Shown: piece by piece, positions 16,568-25,139 of the stretch
Numbering within the stretch: position 1 is the first letter of the stretch
Layout of the letters: every line of letters begins with the position of its first letter
From: Pseudomonas_T sp032052615
Lineage (GTDB): Bacteria; Pseudomonadota; Gammaproteobacteria; Pseudomonadales; Pseudomonadaceae
Length of the DNA stretch: 64,000 nt
Direction of reading: 5' to 3'
Assembly (NCBI GenBank): GCA_032052615.1
Contig: DAMBWF010000006.1
Location: 1 to 64,000 of the forward strand
Translations under genes and position numbers: made by a program
Notes under the pieces: generated by a model
Told to the model about the DNA's origin: nothing
Seen by the model: the letters and a program-made list of their open reading frames with translations, nothing else
Databases searched by the model: none

Positions 16568-17719
16568 TCACAGGGGGTAGTCGGCCAGTTGCCGGGCGAT
16601 CAGCAGGCGCTGGATTTCGCTGGAGCCTTCGTAGATCTGGGTGATCCGCGCGTCGCGGTAATAACGCTCCACCGGGTAGTCCTCCAGGTAGCCGTAGCCG
16701 CCATGGATCTGCATGGCCTTGGAGCAGACGAATTCCGCCATCTCCGAGGCGTACAGCTTGGCCTGGGAAGCCTCCGACAGGCACGGCAGGTCGGCGCTGC
16801 GCAGGCGCGCGGCGTGGAGGATCAGCAACCGCGCGGCGTTCAGTCGGGTGTGCATGTCCGCCAGCAGGTTGGCCACGCTCTGGTGCTCGATGATCGGCTT
16901 GTCGAACTGGACCCGCTCCCGGGCATAGCCCAGGGCCGCCTCGAAGGCCGCCCGGGCGATGCCCAGGGCCTGGGCGGCGATACCGATGCGCCCGCCTTCG
17001 AGGTTGGAGAGGGCAATGGCCAGCCCCTTGCCGCGCGGCCCCAGCAGGTTGGCCTCGGGGATGCGGCAGTCCTGCAGGGTGATGGCGCAAGTGTCCGAGG
17101 CGCGGATGCCCATCTTGTGCTCGCTGCGCTCCACCACGAAGCCGGGGGTGTCGGTGGGCACCAGGAAGGCGGAGAGTCCCTTCTTGCCCAGCTCCGGGTC
17201 GGTGACGGCGAAGACGATGGCCAGCTTCGCCCGGCGGCCGTTGCTGACGAACTGCTTGGCGCCGTTGAGCACCCATTGGCCGTTCTCCAGCACCGCGCGG
17301 GTGCGCAGGTTGTGGGCCTCGGAGCCGGCCTGCGGCTCGGTCAGGCAGAAACAGCCGATGGCGCGACCGCTGGCCAGGTCCGGAAGCCAGGCGTGCTGCT
17401 GTTCCGGCGTGCCGTATTTCAGCAGCGGGCCGCAGCCTACGGAGCTGTGGATGCTCATCAGGGCGCCCAAGGCGCCGTCGCCGGCGGAAATTTCTTCCAC
17501 CGCCAGGGCATAGGCCACGTAGTCGATATAGGTGCCGCCGAACGCCTCCGGCACCACCATGCCGAGCAGGCCGAGGCCGCCGAGCTGGGCGACCACCGCG
17601 TCGTCGATCCAGCCGGCCTTTTCCCAGGCCTGGGCATGAGGCGCCACTTCGGCCCGGGCGAAATCGCGGGCCATGTCGCGGATCATGCGTTGTTCGTCGC
17701 TGAGTTCGAGGTCGTGCAT
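16568..17719 (-). CDS. Acyl-CoA dehydrogenase (probable isobutyryl-CoA dehydrogenase)
   Basis: A 383-residue FAD-dependent acyl-CoA dehydrogenase. Visible signatures are CFCLTEPQAGSEAHNLRTRA (FAD/substrate binding), QFVSNGRRA, QALGIARAAFEAALGYARER, and the C-terminal QIHGGYGYLEDYPVERYYRD followed by IYEGSSEIQ, containing the catalytic-base region. It is the last gene of a minus-strand operon with mmsA, mmsB and a hydroxyisobutyryl-CoA hydrolase-like gene, so isobutyryl-CoA to methacrylyl-CoA in valine breakdown is the most likely reaction; 2-methylbutyryl-CoA is an alternative. It begins 9 bp after the upstream gene's stop. Confidence 0.88.
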   Translation of the reverse strand: MHDLELSDEQRMIRDMARDFARAEVAPHAQAWEKAGWIDDAVVAQLGGLGLLGMVVPEAFGGTYIDYVAYALAVEEISAGDGALGALMSIHSSVGCGPLLKYGTPEQQHAWLPDLASGRAIGCFCLTEPQAGSEAHNLRTRAVLENGQWVLNGAKQFVSNGRRAKLAIVFAVTDPELGKKGLSAFLVPTDTPGFVVERSEHKMGIRASDTCAITLQDCRIPEANLLGPRGKGLAIALSNLEGGRIGIAAQALGIARAAFEAALGYARERVQFDKPIIEHQSVANLLADMHTRLNAARLLILHAARLRSADLPCLSEASQAKLYASEMAEFVCSKAMQIHGGYGYLEDYPVERYYRDARITQIYEGSSEIQRLLIARQLADYPL

Positions 17720-17728
17720 GGTCGTTCC

Positions 17729-18802
17729 TTACACAGAGGAGGCATGGAAGCCGTCGAAGAACGCTTGCACCCGTTCGGCGCTCACGTCGGCCAGGCGGGG
17801 CGGGTTCCAGCGCGGTTGCTTGTCCTTGTCGACCAGCAACGCGCGCACGCCTTCCATGATGTCGCCATGGTCGAACCACTGGCGGTCGAGGTGGGTTTCC
17901 AGGCGGAAGCAGTCGGCCAGCCGCAGGGCGCGGCCCCGGCGCAGCAACTCCAGGGTGACCGCCAGGGCCAGGGGCGAGCGGCCATCCAGTTGGGTCACCG
18001 TTTCCTCCGCCCAGGGTCGCAGGGCCGGGTCGTCTTCCGCCTGCAGGGAGGCCCGGATGGCGGCCACGTCGGGCTGGGCGAAGTGCCGGTCGATGGCCGG
18101 TCGCAGAGGGTCCAGGCGGGCATCGGGCAGGCGCCGGGCGCCCAGCTCGTCCAGCAGCGCGGTCAGTGTCTCGATGGGCGGCCGGTCCCAAACGAGGGTG
18201 TCCAGGCGGGCTTCCAGCTCCGTGAAGCGGGCGCTGGGCAGGGCATAGTCGGCCAAGCCGGCGCTCAAGGCATCGGCGGCGCCCACGTGGGTGCCGGTGA
18301 GGCCCAGGTAGAGGCCCAGCTCGCCCGGCAGGCGCGGCAGGAAATAGCTGCCGCCCACGTCCGGGAAGTAGCTGATGCCGGTTTCCGGCATGCCCATGCG
18401 CACCCGCTCGCCCACCACCCGCAGCGACGCGCCTTGCACCAGGCCCATGCCGCCGCCGAGGACGAAGCCGTCCATCAGCGCCAGCACCGGCTTGGCGTAG
18501 GCGTGGATGTACTGGTCGAGGGCGTATTCCTCCTCGAAGAAACGCAGGTGCAGGTCGCCGCCGGACTTGTGGCTGTCGTACAGGGAGCGGATGTCGCCGC
18601 CGGCGCAGAAAGCTTTCTCGCCGGCGCCGCGAAGCGCCACGGCGCGGATCGCCGGGTCGTCCGCCCATTGCCGCAGCCGCTCGTGGAGCAGGCGCACCAT
18701 CTCCAGGGTCAGGGCGTTGAGCCCCGTCGGGCGGTTCAGGGTGAGGTAGCCGATGCCGTTGCGGACGCTGACCAGAACCGGGCTTTCGGTCGCCGCGCTC
18801 AT
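17729..18802 (-). CDS. Enoyl-CoA hydratase/isomerase family protein, probable 3-hydroxyisobutyryl-CoA hydrolase
   Basis: A 357-residue crotonase-fold protein, longer than simple enoyl-CoA hydratases and matching the 3-hydroxyisobutyryl-CoA hydrolase subgroup. Motifs: the N-terminal GIGYLTLNRPTGLNALTLEM, the CoA-binding KAFCAGGDIRSLYD, and the oxyanion-hole segment MDGFVLGGGMGLVQGAS followed by MPETGISYFPDVGGSYFL, which is diagnostic for the hydrolase group. The C-terminal extension (FDHGDIMEGVRALLVDKDK) is also typical. It would release 3-hydroxyisobutyrate for mmsB. Its ATG overlaps the mmsB stop (ATGA). Confidence 0.88.
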   Translation of the reverse strand: MSAATESPVLVSVRNGIGYLTLNRPTGLNALTLEMVRLLHERLRQWADDPAIRAVALRGAGEKAFCAGGDIRSLYDSHKSGGDLHLRFFEEEYALDQYIHAYAKPVLALMDGFVLGGGMGLVQGASLRVVGERVRMGMPETGISYFPDVGGSYFLPRLPGELGLYLGLTGTHVGAADALSAGLADYALPSARFTELEARLDTLVWDRPPIETLTALLDELGARRLPDARLDPLRPAIDRHFAQPDVAAIRASLQAEDDPALRPWAEETVTQLDGRSPLALAVTLELLRRGRALRLADCFRLETHLDRQWFDHGDIMEGVRALLVDKDKQPRWNPPRLADVSAERVQAFFDGFHASSV

Positions 18803-19695
18803 GCCTGGTCCTCCCGCGCATAGAGCTTGACGATGGCGGAGAAGTCCAGGCCGCCATGGCCCTGCTGGCTGAAGGACTGGTAGAGCTGCTGGGCCAAGGC
18901 GCCGAGGATCACTGGCTGGCGCACGTGTCGGGCCGCCTCGCTGGCCAGGCCGAGGTCCTTGAGCATGAGGTCGGTGCCGAAACCACCGCTGTAGCCCCGG
19001 GACGCCGGGGCATTCTCCAGCACGCCGGGGAACGGGTTGTTCACCTCCGAGGCCCAGCAGCGGCCGCTGCTGGTGTTGATGATGCCGGCCAGCACCTTGG
19101 CGTCCATGCCCAGGGCGACGCCCAGGGACATGGCTTCGGCGACGCCGATCATGGAGATGCCCAGCAGCATGTTGTTGGCCACTTTCGCCACCTGGCCGTT
19201 GCCCGCCGCGCCGCAATGCACGATGTTCTTGCCCATGGCGGCGAGGATCGGCTGGGCCCGCTGGAAGGCGTCGGGCTCGCCGCCGACCATGAAGGTCAGG
19301 GTGCCGGCCGCGGCGCCCACGGTGCCGCCGGAGACCGGGGCGTCGAGCATCGGGTTGCCGTGCTCGGCCGCCGCCTTGGCCACCTCCCGTGCGCTCAGCG
19401 GGTCGATGGTGGAGGAGTCGATCAGCAGCACGCCGGCCGGCAGGCCGGCCAGCAAGCCGTCCTCGCCCAGGTAGACCTGTTTCACGTGGGCGGCGGCGGG
19501 CAGCATGGTGATCACCACATCGACCCCGGCGCCGGCCACGGCGGCCACCGAGGCCGCTTCCCGGGCGCCGGCTTCCACCAGGCCCGCCAGGGCCTGCTGG
19601 GAGAGGTCGAAGGCGGTGACCTGGTGGCCGGCCTTGAGCAGGTTGCGGGCCATCGGGCCGCCCATGTTGCCGAGTCCTAGAAATCCGATATGCAT
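18799..19695 (-). CDS. mmsB: 3-hydroxyisobutyrate dehydrogenase
   Basis: A 298-residue NAD-dependent beta-hydroxyacid dehydrogenase. The N-terminal Rossmann motif is MHIGFLGLGNMGGPMARNLL; the substrate-binding DAPVSGGTVGAAAGTLTFMV and the catalytic-lysine segment GQVAKVANNMLLG are intact. It oxidises 3-hydroxyisobutyrate to methylmalonate semialdehyde, the substrate of the upstream mmsA product. AAGGACA precedes the ATG. It is separated from mmsA by 88 bases containing a strong hairpin, and overlaps the next gene by 4 bp. Confidence 0.93.
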   Translation of the reverse strand: MHIGFLGLGNMGGPMARNLLKAGHQVTAFDLSQQALAGLVEAGAREAASVAAVAGAGVDVVITMLPAAAHVKQVYLGEDGLLAGLPAGVLLIDSSTIDPLSAREVAKAAAEHGNPMLDAPVSGGTVGAAAGTLTFMVGGEPDAFQRAQPILAAMGKNIVHCGAAGNGQVAKVANNMLLGISMIGVAEAMSLGVALGMDAKVLAGIINTSSGRCWASEVNNPFPGVLENAPASRGYSGGFGTDLMLKDLGLASEAARHVRQPVILGALAQQLYQSFSQQGHGGLDFSAIVKLYAREDQA

Positions 19696-19725
19696 GGCCG
19701 TGTCCTTGTTGTTCTTGTCGAGGTA

Positions 19726-19748
19726 GGGCGCCCGCCTGGCGGGCGCCC
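19726..19748 (-). promoter_or_regulatory. Strong hairpin between mmsA and mmsB
   Basis: A perfect 10-bp inverted repeat (GGGCGCCCGC / GCGGGCGCCC) with a 3-base loop sits midway in the 88-base mmsA-mmsB gap. No T-run follows toward mmsB, so full termination is unlikely; it may be an RNA processing/stability element that sets different mmsA and mmsB levels. Confidence 0.55.
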
Positions 19749-19783
19749 GGACGAATCCCGCGCCGCCCAGGCGGCGGCCGGGC

Positions 19784-21292
19784 TCACTTGAGGGAGATGG
19801 TGGTGTTGATGGCGCCGACCTCGTCTTCGTCGAACCAGCGCTGGGTCACGGTCTTGGTCTGGGTGTAGAACTGCACCACCTGCTTGCCATAGGGGCCCAG
19901 GTCGCCCAGCTTGGAGGCCCGCGAGCCGGTGAAGGAGAACAGCGGCACCGGCACCGGGATCGGCACGTTGATGCCCACCTGGCCCACGTCGATCTCTTCC
20001 TGGAAGTGGCGGGCGGCGGCGCCGGAGCGGGTGAACAGGGCGGTACCGTTGCCGTTGGGGTTGGCGTTGACCAGGGCGATGGCCTCGTCCAGGGTCTCGG
20101 CCTCCATCACGCAGAGCACCGGGCCGAAGATTTCCTCCCGGTAGATGCTCATTTCCGGCTTGACCTTGGCAAAGATGGTCGGGCCGACGAAGTTGCCTTT
20201 CTCGAAGCCGGCGACGGTCGGCTGGCGACCGTCCAGCACCAGTTCCGCGCCTTCCTCGACGCCGCGCTGGATCAGCCCGCCGACCCGATCCAGGGCGGCG
20301 CAGGAGACCAGCGGGCCGACGTCGGTGCCGGCCTCGGTGCCGGCGTTGACCTTGAGGGTCTTGGCCTTTTCCACCAGTTCCGGCAGCCAGGCCCGCGCCT
20401 CGCCCACCAGCACCAGCACCGACAGCGCCATGCAGCGCTGGCCGGCCGCGCCGAAGGCGGCGCCCACCAGGTTGTTGAGGGTCTGCTGCTTGGGCGCGTC
20501 GGGCAGGATCACCCCGTGGTTCTTCGCACCCATCATGCATTGCACGCGTTTGCCGGCCTGGCTGGCGCGATGGTAGACGTGGGTGCCCACCTTGGTGGAA
20601 CCGACGAAGGATACCGCCTTGATGTCCGGATGGTCGCAGATCAGGTTCACCGCGTCGGCGCCGCCGTGGATGACGTTGAGCACGCCCGCGGGGATGCCCG
20701 CTTCCAGGGCCAGCTCGGCCAAGCGCATGGTGACCATCGGGTCTTGCTCGGACGGCTTGAGGACGAAGGTGTTGCCGGTGGCGATGGCCATGGGGAACAT
20801 CCACAGCGGAATCATCGCCGGGAAGTTGAACGGGGTGATGCCGGCGCACACGCCGAGGGGTTGCAGCAGGGTGTAGGTGTCGACGCCATTGGCCACGTTG
20901 TTGGCCAACTCGCCCAGTTGCAGGTTGCCGATGCCGGCGGCGTGCTCCACCACCTCCAGGCCGCGGAACACGTCGCCCTCGGCATCGGGCAGGGTCTTGC
21001 CCTGCTCGGCGGTGAGGATGGCCGCCAGTTCCTTCATGTGTTCCCGGATCAGTTGCTGGTATTTCAGGAAGATTCGCGCGCGCGTCCCGATGGGCGTCTT
21101 GCGCCAGGTCTGGAAGGCGCGCTTGGCGCTGGCGACGGCGGCGTTCATTTCCTCGGGGGTGGCGAACGGCACGCGCGCCAGCACTTCCTGGGTCGCCGGG
21201 TTGATCACTTCGCGCCAGTGTTGCGTGGTGGATTCCACCAGCTTGCCGTCGATCAGCAATTTGACGGTGGGGACGGAGTTCGCGTGGGACAT
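19784..21292 (-). CDS. mmsA: CoA-acylating methylmalonate-semialdehyde dehydrogenase
   Basis: A 502-residue aldehyde dehydrogenase-superfamily enzyme that converts methylmalonate semialdehyde plus CoA to propionyl-CoA. Family marks: KLLIDGKLVESTTQHWREVI at the start, PFNFPAMIPLWMFPMAIATG, the VSFVGSTKVGTHVYHRAS strand, and the catalytic-cysteine segment AFGAAGQRCMALSVLVLVGE. The C-terminal GDLGPYGKQVVQFYTQTKTV is typical of MmsA. It heads the minus-strand valine operon. The likely promoter lies in 21293-21490, between it and the upstream histidine-kinase terminator; no operator was recognised there. Confidence 0.94.
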   Translation of the reverse strand: MSHANSVPTVKLLIDGKLVESTTQHWREVINPATQEVLARVPFATPEEMNAAVASAKRAFQTWRKTPIGTRARIFLKYQQLIREHMKELAAILTAEQGKTLPDAEGDVFRGLEVVEHAAGIGNLQLGELANNVANGVDTYTLLQPLGVCAGITPFNFPAMIPLWMFPMAIATGNTFVLKPSEQDPMVTMRLAELALEAGIPAGVLNVIHGGADAVNLICDHPDIKAVSFVGSTKVGTHVYHRASQAGKRVQCMMGAKNHGVILPDAPKQQTLNNLVGAAFGAAGQRCMALSVLVLVGEARAWLPELVEKAKTLKVNAGTEAGTDVGPLVSCAALDRVGGLIQRGVEEGAELVLDGRQPTVAGFEKGNFVGPTIFAKVKPEMSIYREEIFGPVLCVMEAETLDEAIALVNANPNGNGTALFTRSGAAARHFQEEIDVGQVGINVPIPVPVPLFSFTGSRASKLGDLGPYGKQVVQFYTQTKTVTQRWFDEDEVGAINTTISLK

Positions 21293-21491
21293 GGCAGGGC
21301 CTGCTCGATTGTTGTTGTAGGACTGCCGGGGCAGTGGGTTGCCCCGATCCTAACAACGCAAATTTGCCGATATCAAGGCGGCTTCGCGCATAGCGGGTCT
21401 GCATGGATGCACAGGCACGAGCGCGGACAGGACGCGGGCGAGCGCCCGAAGGCAGGAAGAGGGCTGCCAGCCTGACCAATAAGAAGAGGGG

Positions 21492-21518
21492 CCGCGCCCC
21501 GCCGGCGGCGGGGCGCGG
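21492..21518 (-). terminator. Rho-independent terminator of the hybrid kinase gene
   Basis: A perfect 12-bp GC-rich stem (21492-21503 with 21507-21518) and 3-base loop begins 4 bp after the kinase stop codon. On the minus strand it is followed by a pyrimidine-rich CTCTTCTTATT tract, a convincing intrinsic terminator. Confidence 0.75.
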
Positions 21519-21522
21519 GACG

Positions 21523-23931
21523 TCAGGCGCCGAGCAGGATGTCCCGAACCTGGGTGGCCAGCCGGTCGAGGCTGAAGGGTTTGGTCAGCACGTACATGCC
21601 GGGTTCCAGGTTGCCATTGCTCACCACCGCGCTTTCCGCGTAGCCGGTGATGAACAGGACCTTCAGGGCCGGCCTGGTCTGCCGTGCCGCGTCGGCCATC
21701 TGCCGGCCGTTCATGCCGCCGGGCAAGCCCACGTCGCTGACCAGCAGGTCGATGCGCGCGTCGGATTGCAGGATGCGCAACCCCTCGGCGCCATCGGCCG
21801 CCTCCAGGGTGGCATAGCCCAGTTCCGCCAGCACTTCGCCGATCAGCATGCGCACGGCCGGCTCGTCGTCCACCACCAGCACCGTTTCGCCGGCCTCGGT
21901 GCGAGGCGACGGTCTGAAGGGCGTGGGCGTCGGCTCATCCTGGCTGTCGCCGAAGTGGCGCGGCAGGTACAGGCAGACCCGGGTGCCGGCCCCTTCCCGC
22001 GACTGGATGTGCGCTTGGCCGCCGGACTGCTTGGCGAAACCGTAGATCATCGACAGGCCCAGCCCGGTGCCCATGCCCAGCGGCTTAGTGGTGAAGAAGG
22101 GGTCGAACGCCCGCGCCGCCACGTCGGGGGTCATGCCGGTGCCTGTATCGCTGACGGCGATGAGTACATAGGGACCGACCGGCAGGTCGCCGTCGTCGAG
22201 CTGGACGTTGGCGGTTTCGATCAGCAAGCGACCGCCGTCCGGCATCGCGTCCCGGGCGTTGATGCACAGGTTGAGCAGGGCGTTTTCCAACTGGTTGGGG
22301 TCGCAGAGGATGGTCCACGGGTCCGTGGCCGCCGAGGTGCTCACCTCGATTTGCGGGCCGACCGTGCGCCGGATCAGCTCCTCCATGTCGGCGATCAGGC
22401 GGTTCGCCCGGGTGGGCTTGGGGTCGAGGGTCTGCCGGCGGGAGAAGGCCAGCAACCGATGGGTGAGGGCGGCGGCGCGGTTGGCGGCGCCCAGGGCGGC
22501 GTCCACGTAGCGCCCCAGGTCGGCGATGCGGCCCTGGGCGATGCGGGTGTGCAGCAGGTCCAGGCTGCCGATGATGCCGGTCAGCAGGTTGTTGAAATCG
22601 TGGGCCAGCCCGCCGGTGAGCTGGCCCACGGCTTCCATCTTCTGGCTGTGGTGCAGGCGCTCTTGGGCTTCGCGCAAGGCGGCGGCCTGTTCCTTCATCG
22701 GTGTCACGTCCCGCACGGTGGCGTAGACGAGACCGTCCCGGGGCACCGCGTTCCAGGAAAGCCAGCGGTAGCCGCCGTCCCGGTGCCGGTAGCGGTTCTC
22801 GAAGCCGGTCACCGTGGCGTTGTCCACCAGCGCCTGCAAGGCGCGCTCGGTGCGCTCCAGGTCGTCGGGGTGCACCAGCTCGGAAAACGGAGTCCGCCGG
22901 AGTTCCTCGTCGCTCCAGCCCAGGGTGCGCTCCCAGGCCGGATTGAGGGTGACGAAGCGGCCATCGAGCCCCGTGGTGCACAGCATGTCCGGCGACGTTT
23001 GCCAGACCAGGTCGCGCTCCCGGGTGCGTGCTTCCACCCGTTGTTCGAGGGTCTCGTTCAGCTCCCGCAGTTGCGCCTCGCTGGCCCGCAGACGGTCTTC
23101 GGCGACGATACGCTCGGTGAGGTCCACGGTGACGGTGAGCACGGAGCGCGGCCGGCCTTGCTCGTCGTCGAGCCGGCTCAGGCTGCTGTGGGTCCAGACG
23201 ACGGCGCCGTCCGGCCGCAGGTAGCGTTTTTCCAGGGTCACCGGCCGTTCCGAGACCAGGACCTGCTGGAAGGCGGCGCTGCTCTTGCCGAGGTCTTCGG
23301 GGTGGGTGACGTCGGCGGCCGTCGCCGCGAGCACCTGATCGTGGCTGCGCCCGAGCAGCCGGCAGAGTTCGGCGTTGGCCCGCAGGAAGCGGCCGTCCAG
23401 TCCGCGTTCCGACAGCCCCACCGCCGCCTGGGCGAAGATCGCCGCGAGGCGCGCCTCGCTTTCCCGCAGCGCGGCTTCCACTTGCAGGCGCTCGGCGATC
23501 TGGCGGTGGGCGGTCCGGTCATGGACGATCTTCAGGAACCCCGGGCCGTCGGAGCCGCGCAAGGGAATCGTTTCGCCGTGGCCCCAGAAGCGCTGGCCGT
23601 TCTGCCGCCGGTACCAGCGTTCGTCCCGGGCGCGCCCCTGATCCAGGGCTCGCCGGCGCTCCTCGGCGGAGCGCCCGGCGCGAATGTCGTCGGTGGTATC
23701 GCAGCGTTCGATGGGTTCGCCGCGCATGTCGGCGGCGCGCCAGCCGAACAGGCATTCGGCGCCTTCGTCCCAGTCCAGCAGGCGTCCCTCGCGGTCGGTG
23801 ACCAGGATGGCCATGTCCCGCTCTTCGGAGCGCGAGGCCCGGTCTTGCCGGGCCTCGGCCGACAGGCGTGCGTTGTCCGCTTCCAGTTCGCCGATACGGC
23901 GTTGCAGGCGTTCGAGTTCTGACTCCGACAT
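21523..23931 (-). CDS. PAS-domain hybrid sensor histidine kinase/response regulator
   Basis: An 802-residue soluble hybrid kinase without membrane segments. A short N-terminal coiled coil (ELERLQRRIGELEADNARL) is followed by three to four PAS/PAC domains (about residues 35-450, e.g. WSDEELRRTPFSELVHPDD). Then come the dimerisation/phosphoacceptor segment GQLTGGLAHDFNNLLTGIIG, an HATPase domain with NLCINARDAMPDGG, DTGTGMTPDV and GMGTGLGLSMIYGF boxes, and a C-terminal receiver domain (VLVVDDEP, phospho-Asp in LLVSDVGLPGG, then TGY and TKPF). The lack of an output domain suggests phosphotransfer to another protein or a regulatory REC. ATG 23931 is backed by AGGA. It diverges from an SDR gene. 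Confidence 0.9.
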   Translation of the reverse strand: MSESELERLQRRIGELEADNARLSAEARQDRASRSEERDMAILVTDREGRLLDWDEGAECLFGWRAADMRGEPIERCDTTDDIRAGRSAEERRRALDQGRARDERWYRRQNGQRFWGHGETIPLRGSDGPGFLKIVHDRTAHRQIAERLQVEAALRESEARLAAIFAQAAVGLSERGLDGRFLRANAELCRLLGRSHDQVLAATAADVTHPEDLGKSSAAFQQVLVSERPVTLEKRYLRPDGAVVWTHSSLSRLDDEQGRPRSVLTVTVDLTERIVAEDRLRASEAQLRELNETLEQRVEARTRERDLVWQTSPDMLCTTGLDGRFVTLNPAWERTLGWSDEELRRTPFSELVHPDDLERTERALQALVDNATVTGFENRYRHRDGGYRWLSWNAVPRDGLVYATVRDVTPMKEQAAALREAQERLHHSQKMEAVGQLTGGLAHDFNNLLTGIIGSLDLLHTRIAQGRIADLGRYVDAALGAANRAAALTHRLLAFSRRQTLDPKPTRANRLIADMEELIRRTVGPQIEVSTSAATDPWTILCDPNQLENALLNLCINARDAMPDGGRLLIETANVQLDDGDLPVGPYVLIAVSDTGTGMTPDVAARAFDPFFTTKPLGMGTGLGLSMIYGFAKQSGGQAHIQSREGAGTRVCLYLPRHFGDSQDEPTPTPFRPSPRTEAGETVLVVDDEPAVRMLIGEVLAELGYATLEAADGAEGLRILQSDARIDLLVSDVGLPGGMNGRQMADAARQTRPALKVLFITGYAESAVVSNGNLEPGMYVLTKPFSLDRLATQVRDILLGA

Positions 23932-24343
23932 GCGGGCTTGTCCTACTTCAGGAATGGACGGGCCGGACGTGCGTCGGCCTGCGCGTGGTCGCCCCACCGT
24001 GCCGCTGAAGGCCGGGGCACAGAGAGGAGGCGGTGAGTCGAACGGCGGAGTATGGCTTGCCAGTCCCCCCCTGTCATCCGATGCCTGCCGGGCACGGATG
24101 CCGTCGGCAGACTCGCTTCCCGGAGAGCGGTGGCGGCGCCTGGGGCGCCGTCGGGTTCCAGGTGCCCGGGAAGGTGCCTCGACGGGCTTCGAGGGAACCG
24201 GCGAGGGAGCATCGGGGCCTGATCTGTGGGACTGGCCGACGCGGTAGGGTCGACGGTTCCGAGCGTCGGCCTGGCGAAGCGGCGTGGCGTTTCGCGGCGT
24301 CCCGGCGGGCCGGCGCCTGTCTGCGAATTCCAAGGAGGTAACC
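23932..24343. other. Divergent intergenic region between kinase and SDR genes
   Basis: About 410 GC-rich bases hold the divergent promoters of the hybrid kinase and the SDR gene. I see no recognisable sigma-70 or sigma-54 consensus, riboswitch or small gene. The length is larger than usual for this window. Confidence 0.5.
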
Positions 24344-25138
24344 ATGCGGATCGATCTGAACGGCAAGCGTGCCCTGGTCAGTGGCTCCACCGGCGGCATC
24401 GGCCTGGCCATCGCCAAGGGTCTGGCCGGCGCTGGCGCCGAGGTGGTGGTCAACGGGCGCGGCGAGGAACGGGTGCGAGAGGCCCTGGCGGCGATCCAGG
24501 CCGAACACCCCGACGCCCGCCTGCGTGGCGTGGCCGCCGACCTGGGGACCGCCGCCGGCGCGGAGCGGCTGTTCGCCGAGGTGCCGGAGGTGGACATCCT
24601 GGTCAATAACCTGGGCATCTTCGAGCCGAAAGGCTTCTTCGATATCCCCGACGAAGACTGGCAACGCTTCTTCGAGGTCAACGTGATGAGCGCGGTACGG
24701 CTATCTCGCCACTACGCGCCGGGGATGGCCGAGCGGGGCTGGGGCCGGGTGTTGTTCTTGTCCAGCGAGTCGGCCCTGCAGATTCCCACCGAGATGGTGC
24801 ACTACGGCATGACCAAGACGGCGCTGCTGGCGATTTCCCGAGGGCTGGCGGAGACCCTGGCCGGCAGCGGGGTGACGGTGAACGCCGTGTTGCCGGGGCC
24901 GACCCGTTCCGAGGGAGTCGCCGATTTCTTCGAGTCCCTGGCCCAGGAGAAGGGCGTGCCGGTGGTGGACCTGGAGCGGGACTTCATCCGCGACAACCGG
25001 CCCAGCTCGGTGATCGGCCGGCTGGCCAGCGTGGAGGAGGTCGCCAACATGGTGGTCTACCTGGCCTCGCCCCAGGCGTCCGCCACCACCGGGGCTTCGG
25101 TGCGGGTGGATGGCGGCGTGTTGCGCTCCATCGCCTAG
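24344..25138 (+). CDS. SDR family oxidoreductase
   Basis: A 264-residue short-chain dehydrogenase/reductase. The cofactor motif is SGSTGGIGLAIAKG; NNLGIF is the conserved NNxG strand, and the catalytic residues are Ser in LFLSSESALQ and Tyr/Lys in HYGMTKTAL. The end, TTGASVRVDGGVLRSIA, is the normal SDR close. Start chosen at ATG 24344 because AAGGAGGTAACC precedes it, the best ribosome binding site in this window. Substrate unknown. Its stop abuts the convergent nitronate monooxygenase gene, whose last codon begins 1 bp away. Confidence 0.88.
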   Translation: MRIDLNGKRALVSGSTGGIGLAIAKGLAGAGAEVVVNGRGEERVREALAAIQAEHPDARLRGVAADLGTAAGAERLFAEVPEVDILVNNLGIFEPKGFFDIPDEDWQRFFEVNVMSAVRLSRHYAPGMAERGWGRVLFLSSESALQIPTEMVHYGMTKTALLAISRGLAETLAGSGVTVNAVLPGPTRSEGVADFFESLAQEKGVPVVDLERDFIRDNRPSSVIGRLASVEEVANMVVYLASPQASATTGASVRVDGGVLRSIA

Positions 25139-25139
25139 C

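Noticed and set aside
16119..18857. 912-codon minus-strand frame over the LysR, acyl-CoA dehydrogenase and hydrolase genes
   Set aside because: It is out of frame with the real minus-strand genes and spans their junctions.
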